Source of the DNA: Lachnospiraceae bacterium MA2020
GTDB lineage: Bacteria; Bacillota; Clostridia; Lachnospirales; Lachnospiraceae
Length of the DNA: 64,000 nucleotides
Assembly: GCA_000746015.1 (NCBI GenBank)
Contig: JQKK01000004.1
Span: 1 to 64,000 of the forward strand
Reading direction: 5' to 3'
Both the position numbers and the translations under genes were made by a program. Of this stretch, positions 44,899-51,975 are shown in pieces (positions within the stretch are counted from its first letter, which is position 1; every line of letters starts with the position of its first letter). The notes under the pieces were generated by a model. That model saw nothing but the letters and a program-made list of their open reading frames with translations. It was not told the DNA's origin and ran no database searches.

Positions 44899-45206
44899 AA
44901 ATCATTAAAGAACACAAAACCAGTGACGAAGAGTAGTAGCTATCATATGTCTGTCACAGAGAGCTGCAGAGTGGTGTGACTGCGGTACAGATTTTGACAG
45001 TGAATGGACTTCGGAGGGCGAGCTGAAAGGAAACGAGTAGGTGAGACGGCTGTTCCCCGTTACAGGAAAACACGTATGATGGTACGTGGCTGAGTGGGCA
45101 TCATAGATGTCAATAAGGGTGGTACCGCAGGAGATTTTTGATCATTCAGGCTCTTGTCCCTTTTCAGTAGAAATACTGGATTGTGGATAAGGGTCTTTTT
45201 TGTTTC
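44899..45206 (+). promoter_or_regulatory. Tryptophan-specific T-box leader
   Basis: Stem I starts with GACGAAGAGTAGTAG (kink-turn side) and carries a distal region like GAGTGGTGTGACTGC. The specifier loop reads GTGAATGGACT, placing UGG (Trp) at 45005-45007. The T-box core AAGGGTGGTACCGC is at 45115-45128. A terminator follows at about 45156-45204: CAGTA/TACTG inner stem and CCCTT/AAGGG outer stem, then TTTTTT. Uncharged tRNA-Trp pairing with UGG and with the UGGU bulge would favour the antiterminator and switch on the transporter genes downstream. The UGGU bulge pairs with a discriminator A, or with G by wobble. Confidence 0.95.
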
Positions 45207-45254
45207 CACAATTCAGGCAACTAATCCAATGTGCTTTTGAAAGGAGCCGGAACT

Positions 45255-46313
45255 ATGAAAAAAACAATCGTAACAAAGCTTATCGCAATCGCAGTAACAG
45301 TTTCAATGACAATAGCAATGAGTGGATGTGGAAACACTGCAAGTGAATCATCTGCCAAGTCAGCATCTAACGCAGCATCAACAGCAGCTTCATCAGAGGA
45401 TGCAAAGACAATAGGTGTAGTACAGTTTACTACAGTTCCATCACTTGATAATTGTTATGAAGGCTTTGTAAAGGGACTTGCAGCAGAGGGATATGTTGAA
45501 GGCGAAAATCTTACTATAGATTTCCAAAATGCTAACGCGGATGTATCAATTGCCGATACTGAGGCGCAGACAATGGCACAGAAGAAGTATGATCTTGTTG
45601 GAGCAATTGCAACTCCTGCAGCTATGAGTGCATATGGCGCATGTAAGGCAAATAATATTCCGGTAGTATTTACAGCAGTAAGTGATCCGGTATCAGCTCA
45701 GCTTGTAGAGAGTCTTGAAAAGTCAGGCACGATCTGCGCAGGAAGCTCAGATCAGCTCCCGATAGAGGCACAGCTTCAGCTTATCAGAGCATTTTTGCCG
45801 GAGGCCAAGAAAATCGGTATCCTTTATACAACATCAGAGCCTAACTCTATTACTGATCTTGGTATAATCGAGGAGCTTGCTCCAAAGTATGATTTTGAGA
45901 TTGTTTCACAGGGTGTTACAAATTCAAGCGAAGTTGCAAGCGGAGCAGAGGCACTGGTAGCAAAAGGTGTTGACTGTTTTGACAATTTCACAGATAATAA
46001 CGTAGTAAATAACTTGCCATCAGTACTCCAGGCAGCTACAAAGGCAGGTATACCGGTATTTGGTTCTGAGGAAGGACAGGTATATGACGGATGTCTTGGC
46101 TCTATATCTATCGACTATGTGGCATTAGGTGAGGAGACAGGTAAGATTGCAGGCAAGATCTTAAAGGGCGAGCTTACACCTGAAGAGTCAGCAATATATA
46201 CAGCAAGCGAGGGTACTCCTTTCATCAATACAGATGTTGCTGAGAGCCTCGGACTTGAGATCCCATCTGATTATGCAGACGGTACAATGGTAAAGACAGG
46301 AGAGAATAAGTAA
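45255..46313 (+). CDS. trpX: Tryptophan ABC transporter, substrate-binding lipoprotein
   Basis: 352 residues from the ATG at 45255, with AAGGAG 8 bases upstream; the ATG at 45231 lies before that RBS. Lipoprotein signal with lipobox MSGC, then a Ser/Ala-rich linker of about 30 residues. The mature part is of the COG2984 type: IGVVQFTTVPSLDNCYEGFV, VGAIATPAAMSAYGA, PVVFTAVSDPVSAQLVESL, and VPVFGSEEGQVYDG-like near the end. Family members bind amino acids; the Trp T-box directly upstream points to tryptophan. First gene of the operon, with permease and ATPase following. Confidence 0.92.
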   Translation: MKKTIVTKLIAIAVTVSMTIAMSGCGNTASESSAKSASNAASTAASSEDAKTIGVVQFTTVPSLDNCYEGFVKGLAAEGYVEGENLTIDFQNANADVSIADTEAQTMAQKKYDLVGAIATPAAMSAYGACKANNIPVVFTAVSDPVSAQLVESLEKSGTICAGSSDQLPIEAQLQLIRAFLPEAKKIGILYTTSEPNSITDLGIIEELAPKYDFEIVSQGVTNSSEVASGAEALVAKGVDCFDNFTDNNVVNNLPSVLQAATKAGIPVFGSEEGQVYDGCLGSISIDYVALGEETGKIAGKILKGELTPEESAIYTASEGTPFINTDVAESLGLEIPSDYADGTMVKTGENK

Positions 46314-46315
46314 TA

Positions 46316-47236
46316 ATGGACGTTTTACTTGGGCTTTTGCAGGTAGTACTGCGTGAGGGTTTTATCTACGGTATCATGGCAATGGGTGTATATATCACCT
46401 ATAAAGTATTGAATTTTGCGGATCTGTCGGTTGACGGTTCGTTTCCACTTGGGTGCTGCATGGCTGCAGCACTCATTACTTTGGGAGTTAACCCGTGGGT
46501 TGCATGTCTCGTCTGCTTTGTCGGTGGATGTCTTGCCGGCATGGTGACGGGACTTTTGCATGTCAAGTTAAAGATATCAGATCTGATGAGTGGTATTTTG
46601 GTACAGACAGCGCTTTACAGCGTAAATATGGTCGTGACTTCGAAAAAGGCAGTGCTTTCAATCTTCAATATGCCTACCATTTTTTCAAGTGGAATAGGCG
46701 GTAAGCTCTATAACAGCGCACTTGACCAATGGGCATGGGTGATCATGGCATTTGTGATCATGCTTATTGTGAAGATCATACTTGATCTGTATCTTAAGAC
46801 ACGTTCCGGTCTTCTTTTGAGAGCAGTAGGAAGTAATGAGCGATTTGTGGTATCTCAGGGTAAGAATCCCGGAAATATGAAGATCATTGGACTTATGATA
46901 GGTAATGGCCTTGTTGCTCTTTCAGGCTGTGTACTTGCGCAGCAGAAGGAAAGTGCCGACGCGTCAAGCGGCACGGGTATGGTCGTTATGGCACTGGCAG
47001 CGGTTATCATAGGTGAAGCTGTGTTTGGAAAGTCTAAATTTATGAAAGGCACTACGATGGCTGTATTTGGAATGATCATCTATCGTATCTGTCTTACAGC
47101 TGCTATGCAGCTTGGTCTTGATACTATATACTTAAAGGCACTTATGTCGGCATTGTTTATCATTGCGCTGGTATCAAGCAGATTAAAGGATGAAAGGAGT
47201 GCTAAAAGTGTTATCAGAGCAGCGATCAGCAAGTAA
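46316..47236 (+). CDS. trpY: Tryptophan ABC transporter, permease
   Basis: 306 residues with about 8-9 membrane segments. It has the branched-chain-type permease fold of the COG4120 group: FIYGIMAMGVYITYKVLNFA, DLSVDGSFPLG, GLLHVKLKISDLMSGILVQT and RAVGSNERFVVSQGKNPG (the loop that contacts the ATPase). It starts 2 bases after the binding-protein gene and its 3' end overlaps the ATPase gene. It forms the membrane channel for the substrate delivered by the lipoprotein. Confidence 0.9.
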   Translation: MDVLLGLLQVVLREGFIYGIMAMGVYITYKVLNFADLSVDGSFPLGCCMAAALITLGVNPWVACLVCFVGGCLAGMVTGLLHVKLKISDLMSGILVQTALYSVNMVVTSKKAVLSIFNMPTIFSSGIGGKLYNSALDQWAWVIMAFVIMLIVKIILDLYLKTRSGLLLRAVGSNERFVVSQGKNPGNMKIIGLMIGNGLVALSGCVLAQQKESADASSGTGMVVMALAAVIIGEAVFGKSKFMKGTTMAVFGMIIYRICLTAAMQLGLDTIYLKALMSALFIIALVSSRLKDERSAKSVIRAAISK

Positions 47237-48014
47237 AACAATGGTTGGCTTCGAGCATGTAAACAAGATATTTAATCCGGGCTCTGTAAATGAGGTGACT
47301 CTGTTTCACGATTTTAATCTTGAGCTTGAGCAAGGTAGTTTTGTGAGCGTAGTGGGATCTAATGGATCAGGAAAGACTACCATGTTGAACCTTTTGTGCG
47401 GAAGCTTACCGATAGACAGCGGAAAGATAATAGTTGATGGTCAGGACATTACTAACTTAAAAGAGCATGAGCGCTCAAAATTCATAGGGCGTGTATATCA
47501 GAATCCTGCATTTGGAACCTGTCCGCATCTGACTATATTGGAAAACCTCGCACTTGCCGATAATAAAGGTGGGAGTTTCCTATTGCAAAGAGGCGTAAAT
47601 AAGCGTAGGATTGACTATTATAAGACTATTTTGGAGCAGCTCCATATGGGACTTGAAGATAAGCTTAAGATACCGGTAAAGGCGCTTTCGGGCGGTCAGA
47701 GACAGGCACTCGCGCTTTTGATCGCGACCATGACTCCGCTTAAGCTTCTCATACTTGATGAGCACACAGCAGCATTAGACCCAAAGTCTGCTGAGATCGT
47801 TATGGAGCTTACAAAGAAAGTCGTAGAAGAAAAGCATGTGACTACTCTTATGGTCACACACAACTTAAAGTTTGCCGCTGACTATGGCGACAGATTGTTT
47901 ATGATGCACCGCGGCAATGTTGTATTTGACGTAAGCGGTGAAGATAAGAAATTAATTAGTATTAGAGATCTTACCAATAGATTTGATGAGATCAGCATTG
48001 AGGACGGAAATTGA
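47208..48014 (+). CDS. trpZ: Tryptophan ABC transporter, ATPase
   Basis: 268 residues from the GTG at 47208, which has AAGGAG 8 bases upstream and overlaps the permease gene by 29 bases. An upstream ATG at 47190 is possible but poorly spaced. Walker A GSNGSGKTT near 48, Q-loop VYQNPAFGTCPHLTI, signature LSGGQRQALALLIA, Walker B LLILDEHTAALD and switch histidine TLMVTHNLK. Typical COG1101 ATPase. It drives uptake together with the two preceding genes. Its stop overlaps the start of the methyltransferase. Confidence 0.9.
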   Translation: MLSEQRSASKTMVGFEHVNKIFNPGSVNEVTLFHDFNLELEQGSFVSVVGSNGSGKTTMLNLLCGSLPIDSGKIIVDGQDITNLKEHERSKFIGRVYQNPAFGTCPHLTILENLALADNKGGSFLLQRGVNKRRIDYYKTILEQLHMGLEDKLKIPVKALSGGQRQALALLIATMTPLKLLILDEHTAALDPKSAEIVMELTKKVVEEKHVTTLMVTHNLKFAADYGDRLFMMHRGNVVFDVSGEDKKLISIRDLTNRFDEISIEDGN

Positions 48015-49351
48015 GCAACACAGATTTTAAGAAATTTATAAAAAAAGCAGATTCAAAAAAGAACGATTCAGAAAAAAGATTTACTGATAAGAAAAAGGGC
48101 TTTAAAGGCAGAAAGAGAGAAGACTTCAAGTCTGTAAATGAAAATAAGGCTCCAAAATCCGAGTTTAAGGATTCTAATAAAGAGGAAAAGCGTAAGAAAT
48201 CTAAGTCACGCTGCCCTGTTTTTGCACAGTGTGGAGCATGTACTCATATTGATGTGGATTATGCCGAACAGTTAAAGATAAAGCAGCAGTCAATGATAAA
48301 GCTGCTTGGTAAGTATGCTCATGTTGATGATATCATAGGCATGAAGGATCCATATCATTACAGATGTAAGGTTACATCCATACTTCTGCAGAAGTTTGAT
48401 GGCTCGATAGTTACGGGAAACTATTCTGAGAGAAGTCACAGGATAGTACCGATCGAGAACTGCTATATAGAAGATGCCAAGGCTGACAAGATTATTTCTG
48501 ATGCGGCTAAACTTATGGCAAGCTTCAAGATGAAGGTATTTAATGACCGTAACGGCTATGGAAATATCAGATATATGATGGTGAGGATGGGTAAGCAGAC
48601 AGGACAGATAATGCTGATAATCGTTACCCGTTCGCCTATCATGCCTTCAAAGAACAACTTTGTAAAGGCTCTGATCAAGCAGCATCCGGAGATCACGACA
48701 ATTGTCCAGAATATAAATGAAAGGACAGACTCGATGATACTCGGCAGAAGGGATACTGTCCTTTATGGAAAGGGCTACATCGAGGATAAGCTTTGTGGAA
48801 AGACCTTCCGTATTTCTCCGCAGAGTTTCTATCAGGTAAATCCTGTGCAGACAGAGCATCTGTATCGTAAGGCGATAGAGGTTGCAGGTATAAATAAGAC
48901 TGATACTGTACTTGATGCATATTGTGGAACAGGTACGATAGGAATAGTTGCATCTGATAAGGCAAAAAGAGTTATTGGTGTGGAGCTTAACAGTAATGCG
49001 GTGAGAGATGCCAATGTCAACGCCAAAATCAACAATGTAGAGAATATTGAGTTCTACAATCAGGATGCAGGAGAATTCTTGGAAGAGTTTTATGCAGGCG
49101 GTGAGAAAGCCGACGTTGTGATCATGGATCCGCCAAGAGCAGGCTCAGACACAAAGTTCTTAGGTACTCTTTTGAACCTTATGCCCGAGAGGATAGCATA
49201 TGTTTCATGCAATCCTATAACTCTTGAAAGAGACCTCGACTACCTCACAAAGAGTGGTAAGTATAAGGTAGCAAGCATTACTCCTGTAGATCTCTTTCCG
49301 TTCACCGAAGGGGTAGAAAATGTCTGTCTTTTAGTTAAGACGAACGCTTGA
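48011..49351 (+). CDS. rlmD: 23S rRNA (uracil-C5)-methyltransferase, RlmD/RumA type
   Basis: 446 residues from a TTG overlapping the preceding stop (TTGA), with GAGG 7 bases upstream. The first 65 residues are very lysine-rich and replace the TRAM domain usual in this family. Cysteines CPVFAQCGACTH can hold a 4Fe-4S cluster. Then FRISPQSFYQVNPVQTEHLY, the SAM site VLDAYCGTGTIGI, DPPRAG, and the catalytic cysteine in YVSCNPITLERDLDYL. It methylates a uracil of 23S rRNA. Its place in the Trp T-box operon seems incidental, but expression would follow tryptophan supply unless an internal promoter exists. Confidence 0.9.
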   Translation: MSNTDFKKFIKKADSKKNDSEKRFTDKKKGFKGRKREDFKSVNENKAPKSEFKDSNKEEKRKKSKSRCPVFAQCGACTHIDVDYAEQLKIKQQSMIKLLGKYAHVDDIIGMKDPYHYRCKVTSILLQKFDGSIVTGNYSERSHRIVPIENCYIEDAKADKIISDAAKLMASFKMKVFNDRNGYGNIRYMMVRMGKQTGQIMLIIVTRSPIMPSKNNFVKALIKQHPEITTIVQNINERTDSMILGRRDTVLYGKGYIEDKLCGKTFRISPQSFYQVNPVQTEHLYRKAIEVAGINKTDTVLDAYCGTGTIGIVASDKAKRVIGVELNSNAVRDANVNAKINNVENIEFYNQDAGEFLEEFYAGGEKADVVIMDPPRAGSDTKFLGTLLNLMPERIAYVSCNPITLERDLDYLTKSGKYKVASITPVDLFPFTEGVENVCLLVKTNA

Positions 49352-49377
49352 TGTTTTCTAATATAATAGAATTATAT

Positions 49378-49418
49378 GCTCGTGACTATCTGTGAATATG
49401 GATAGTTGCGAGCTTTTA
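49378..49418 (+). terminator. Terminator of the T-box operon
   Basis: GCTCGTGACTATC (49378-49390) pairs with GATAGTTGCGAGC (49401-49413) with two G-U pairs, followed by TTTT. It ends the transporter-rlmD transcript. Confidence 0.7.
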
Positions 49419-49478
49419 TATTTAACCTTGCATTCGAGAATTTACTTTTACATTTTTCACGCAATGGAAAATTTCTGC

Positions 49479-49509
49479 TTGACCTGGAGTGAGCTCTATG
49501 GTGTAACAT
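49479..49509 (+). promoter_or_regulatory. MerR-type promoter with 19-bp spacer and operator
   Basis: TTGACC (49479-49484) and TAACAT (49504-49509) are 19 bases apart, the long spacer typical of MerR-activated promoters. The dyad TGGAG-4-CTCTA (49485-49489 and 49494-49498) lies between the boxes. The MerR gene starts 55 bases downstream, so autoregulation is likely. Confidence 0.75.
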
Positions 49510-49563
49510 GAATATATCAAGAGCTCTTTGGTTAGGTTTAAGTATAATGGAGGCAGTTGTGTC

Positions 49564-49938
49564 ATGACGATTAAAGAAGTCTGTGAAAAATATAATCTTA
49601 CACCCGATACACTCAGATACTATGAGAGGGTGGGAGTAATTCCGGAAGTTCATAGGACATCCAGCGGAATCAGAGATTACAGGGAAGAAGACATAGGCTG
49701 GGTAGAAAATGCTGTATGTATGAGAGCAGCCGGAGTACCGGTTGAAATGCTGATTGAATATGTAAAGCTATTTCAGATGGGGGATGGGACAATAGATGCG
49801 AGGACGAATCTCTTGAAAGAAGTAAGAGAACAGATCCTTGAAGCGCGTAAGAAATACGATACCGCATTGGAAAAATTGGAATACAAGATAGGACGATATG
49901 AAATAGCACAGAAAACAGGTGTGCTTACATGGGAATAA
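49564..49938 (+). CDS. MerR-family transcriptional regulator
   Basis: 124 residues from the ATG at 49564, with GGAGG 10 bases upstream. The N-terminal winged helix is MTIKEVCEKYNLTPDTLRYY followed by ERVGVIPEVHRTSSGIRDY. Then come the wing (EEDIGWVENAVCMRAAGVPV) and a dimerisation coiled coil (EVREQILEARKKYDTALEKL). It lacks the cysteines of metal- or nitric-oxide-sensing members. The type is close to regulators that control a neighbouring oxidoreductase or transporter. Here the gene after it has been replaced by remnants, so its former target may be lost. It is read from the 19-bp-spacer promoter just upstream. Confidence 0.93.
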   Translation: MTIKEVCEKYNLTPDTLRYYERVGVIPEVHRTSSGIRDYREEDIGWVENAVCMRAAGVPVEMLIEYVKLFQMGDGTIDARTNLLKEVREQILEARKKYDTALEKLEYKIGRYEIAQKTGVLTWE

Positions 49939-50070
49939 AGATTTAAAAAGGCGCAGGCAGGTATTTATACTGATGTCTACGCTTTTTGATATATCTTCAA
50001 TAGTGATATTGGAAGGATAGTTATTTTCAATGAAAATCAATGCTTTCTTAATTCTCAATTCGTCCTTTTG
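49939..50070 (-). pseudogene. AraC-family regulator fragment
   Basis: On the minus strand, about 44 codons read DELRIKKALIFIENNYPSNI, TIEDISKSVDISINTCLRLF, the first helix-turn-helix of an AraC-family DNA-binding domain. Downstream the reading frame enters the antisense of the MerR gene, and upstream it enters the antisense of the MFS remnant. So both the sensor part and the second HTH are missing. A remnant only. Confidence 0.75.
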
Positions 50071-50349
50071 GGCTTTGTCATAATCGGTACAGGAATGGGA
50101 CCGGTATATCCTGCAATCCAGCACATGGCGCCTGAAAATTTTGGTAAAAAATACAGTGCTGCAGTCATTGGCTTGCAAATGGCTTCCGCTTATGTGGGAA
50201 GTACTTTCATGCCATTGGTGTTTGGACACATTCAGCAGGTCATTGGCATATGGATCATGCCAATGTATCTTATAGTTTTTGCAGTACTCAATATAGGAAT
50301 GCTTGAAATGGCATATAAAAAATGTAATAAGGATGGTATTTACGAATGA
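50068..50349 (+). pseudogene. C-terminal remnant of an MFS transporter
   Basis: 93 codons reading GFVIIGTGMGPVYPAIQHMA, then SAAVIGLQMASAYVGSTFMP, LVFGHIQQVIG and a last membrane helix. This matches the last three to four helices of a major-facilitator sugar or drug transporter. The N-terminal two thirds are absent. The left edge at about 50068 abuts the AraC remnant on the other strand, so one deletion or recombination joined them. The stop overlaps the ATG of the next gene (ATGA), showing they were once one operon. Confidence 0.8.
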
Positions 50350-51215
50350 AAGCAGATTATCACATTCATACAGAATTTTCGGATGATTCTGTAGAGCTTA
50401 TGGAAAATCAGATTGAAAGAGGAATAGAACTTGGACTGGATGAATTATGCTTTACAGATCATGTTGATTATGGTATCAAGAGAGATTTTGATGATCCGAG
50501 GGGAATCGAATATCGTGGCGGGGATGGCATTAATTCATCTGAGGAAACACTGAAACCTTTTGCAAATGTAAACTATCCGGAATATTTTTCTAAGATTAAA
50601 AAGATGCAGGAAAAATATGGAACAAGGATAAAAATCAAGTCGGGTCTTGAATCTGGTATTCAGACTCATACCATTCCTGACTATGAGAAGCTTTTTGATA
50701 AGTATTCAGAGGATATTGATTTTATACTTTTAAGTATGCATCAGGTTGGTGATAAAGAATTTTGGACACAGGACTTTCAGCGAGGCAAATCGCAAAAAGA
50801 ATATAATGAAGAGTATTATGATGAAATATATAAGGTGCAGCAGACTTTTAAGAATTATTCTGTACTTGCGCATTTAGACCTGTTATCAAGATATGATCAG
50901 GCCGGAGTTTATCCTTTTGATAAAGTAAAGGATAAAATAGCAGCTATACTTGAGCTTGCAATAAAAGATGACAAGGGTATTGAGATAAACACAAGCTCAT
51001 GGCATTATGGACTTGTAGATACACAGCCTTCAAAGCAGATTCTTAAGCTATACAAAGATCTTGGCGGAAAGATTATTACTTTTGGCTCTGATGCACACAG
51101 TACAAAATATCTTGCAGATCACTTTGAGGATGCAAGAAAGATTATCCGAGATGAGATAGGAATAAGAGAATTTTGTACATTTGAAAGGATGGTTCCAACT
51201 TTTCATTTGATATGA
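50346..51215 (+). CDS. PHP-domain phosphatase, histidinol-phosphatase type
   Basis: 289 residues. PHP motifs are in order: DYHIHTEFSDDS (I), FTDHVDYG (II), KSGLESGIQ (III), LSMHQVGDKEFW, LAHLDLLSRY and FGSDAHST (IV). All metal-binding histidines and acids are present. It resembles HisK/HisJ, which removes phosphate from histidinol-phosphate, but no his genes are near and substrate range in the family varies. It starts inside the stop of the MFS remnant and no clear RBS of its own is visible, so expression may have suffered when the operon was broken. Confidence 0.88.
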   Translation: MKADYHIHTEFSDDSVELMENQIERGIELGLDELCFTDHVDYGIKRDFDDPRGIEYRGGDGINSSEETLKPFANVNYPEYFSKIKKMQEKYGTRIKIKSGLESGIQTHTIPDYEKLFDKYSEDIDFILLSMHQVGDKEFWTQDFQRGKSQKEYNEEYYDEIYKVQQTFKNYSVLAHLDLLSRYDQAGVYPFDKVKDKIAAILELAIKDDKGIEINTSSWHYGLVDTQPSKQILKLYKDLGGKIITFGSDAHSTKYLADHFEDARKIIRDEIGIREFCTFERMVPTFHLI

Positions 51216-51293
51216 AACATTAATGAAGTTGCCAATGTATGATGGATATCTTGATAAATATATGCCGTCAGAGATAATGCGAAAATTGCCTCT

Positions 51294-51323
51294 AAAAAAG
51301 GGTTGCCCAAATGAGCAACCCTT
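51294..51323 (-). terminator. Terminator of the three-unit small RNA
   Basis: A 9-bp perfect stem (51298-51306 with 51315-51323). On the minus strand it is followed by six U; on the plus strand no U-tract follows. Confidence 0.92.
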
Positions 51324-51473
51324 CAACTTCCACTTCAGTGGGAATGCATCCCTCTCGGTAGGACTCACCGCTTTATCAACTGCCACTTTAATGGTCAAAC
51401 CATTCAGTAGGCCTCACTGCTCTTACAACCGCCACTTCGGTAGATTAACTACCCAGTAGGTCCTCACTGCTGT
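51294..51473 (-). ncRNA. Candidate small RNA with three two-hairpin units
   Basis: About 180 nt on the minus strand, from a TATAAT at 51480-51485 to a rho-independent terminator at 51294-51323 (AAGGGTTGC/GCAACCCTT, then six U). Three tandem units (51426-51474, 51377-51425 and 51324-51376; 49, 49 and 53 bp) each hold hairpin 1 (CAGT/ACTG twice, CGGT/ACCG once, loop GAGG-CCU or GAGUCCU), hairpin 2 with wholly different but paired stems (GGTAG/CTACC, AATGGT/ACCATT, GGGA/TCCC), a fixed AAGTGG and a fixed GTTG. Compensatory changes support RNA structure. Not recognised as a known family. Confidence 0.75.
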
Positions 51474-51479
51474 GCAAAT

Positions 51480-51485
51480 ATTATA
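51480..51485 (-). promoter_or_regulatory. -10 box of the three-unit small RNA
   Basis: A perfect TATAAT on the minus strand, 6-8 bases before the first unit. The -35 is poor (GCCTTG at 17-base spacing). Confidence 0.55.
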
Positions 51486-51578
51486 GATTATTTATCAAAA
51501 AACAAGGCGTTATTAAATAAATTGATGTCAGATTGTATTTGTATAGTTTTTTGGAGAGGTTAAACCGCAAAATCCTGG

Positions 51579-51607
51579 TTGAATTTTGTTTGTTAACATT
51601 GTATAAT
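51579..51607 (+). promoter_or_regulatory. Promoter of the antisense RNA antitoxin
   Basis: TTGAAT (51579-51584), a 17-base spacer and a perfect TATAAT (51602-51607). Confidence 0.8.
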
Positions 51608-51613
51608 AGGCTT

Positions 51614-51716
51614 ATCAGGAAGTCGGTAAGGCAGTAGCCACTGCCCAACCTGGCGATTATTATGCATTATAAAAATGACCACTAACCGTCCAAAGTTGAG
51701 GTGGTCATTTTTATTT
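51614..51716 (+). ncRNA. Antisense RNA antitoxin of a type I toxin-antitoxin locus
   Basis: About 100 nt from the TATAAT promoter to the terminator at 51671-51712. It contains the hairpin GGCAGT-AGCC-ACTGCC (51630-51645). Its 3' part is complementary to the 3' end of the toxin mRNA read from the other strand, which uses the same hairpin. No ORF is seen. This convergent, 3'-overlapping layout matches known type I loci of Firmicutes. Confidence 0.75.
51671..51712. terminator. Bidirectional terminator shared by antitoxin RNA and toxin mRNA
   Basis: AAAAATGACCAC (51671-51682) pairs perfectly with GTGGTCATTTTT (51701-51712). It has a T-run on either strand. Confidence 0.92.
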
Positions 51717-51800
51717 GCGTTTAACGCATTTTAAAACCAAAGCAATTAATGCAACAATAAACAAGCAGAACTGTATCAGGTCTGACCAAGTTACATACAT
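51711..51800 (-). CDS. Small holin-like membrane toxin (type I TA)
   Basis: 29 residues, MYVTWSDLIQFC followed by LFIVALIALVLKC and the basic tail VKRK. This is one membrane helix with a short polar head, matching the putative holin-like toxin family of Firmicutes. The start at 51800 has AAGGTGG 9 bases upstream. That RBS lies in a hairpin (CCTTCCT 51813-51819 with AGGAAGG 51829-51835), which would keep translation low. The stop falls in the shared terminator. The toxin would depolarise the membrane when the antisense RNA is absent. Confidence 0.82.
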   Translation of the reverse strand: MYVTWSDLIQFCLFIVALIALVLKCVKRK

Positions 51801-51877
51801 GCATGGGCACCACCTTCCTTTCAGGCTCAGGAAGGGCTGCAACCACCCTACCGGCTTCCAGAGAAGCCGACTATATA
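51801..51877 (-). promoter_or_regulatory. Structured leader of the toxin mRNA
   Basis: Two hairpins: the RBS-sequestering stem at 51813-51835, and CGGCTTC/GAAGCCG (51859-51875) upstream of it. A possible promoter TTTATA-17-TATATA lies just beyond on the minus strand. Confidence 0.6.
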
Positions 51878-51917
51878 AATGTCCCATGAAAGGCTATAAA
51901 CTATACTGGCAATAATA

Positions 51918-51926
51918 TGATATAAT
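51918..51926 (+). promoter_or_regulatory. Extended -10 promoter of the acid phosphatase gene
   Basis: TGA followed by a perfect TATAAT (51921-51926), 49 bases before the ATG, with no clear -35. Confidence 0.6.
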
Positions 51927-51975
51927 TCTATAGTAAACCATAATATTCATACAATTCTTATAGGGGGTAAGTCAT

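Larger units (their letters stand above)
51216..51975. other. 760-bp non-coding stretch carrying RNA genes and a tiny toxin
   Basis: Apart from the 29-codon toxin, no protein gene is seen. From left to right it holds a minus-strand small RNA candidate with terminator (51294-51473), a plus-strand antisense RNA (51614-51716), the toxin on the minus strand (51711-51800) with its leader, and the promoter of the acid phosphatase (51918-51926). The bases 51216-51293 show nothing I can name. Confidence 0.7.

Noticed and set aside
49768-50229. 153-codon minus-strand ORF as a real gene
   Set aside because: Only about 44 codons in the middle resemble a protein family (AraC). Both ends are antisense to the MerR gene and the MFS remnant.
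51223-51459. 78-codon plus-strand ORF
   Set aside because: It runs through the small-RNA units and terminator, and has no RBS and no protein-like composition.
51324-51474. Three short repeats resembling a CRISPR array
   Set aside because: Units are not identical repeats with unique spacers. Conserved and variable parts alternate as hairpin loops and covarying stems, no cas gene is present, and a promoter and terminator frame the array as an RNA gene.
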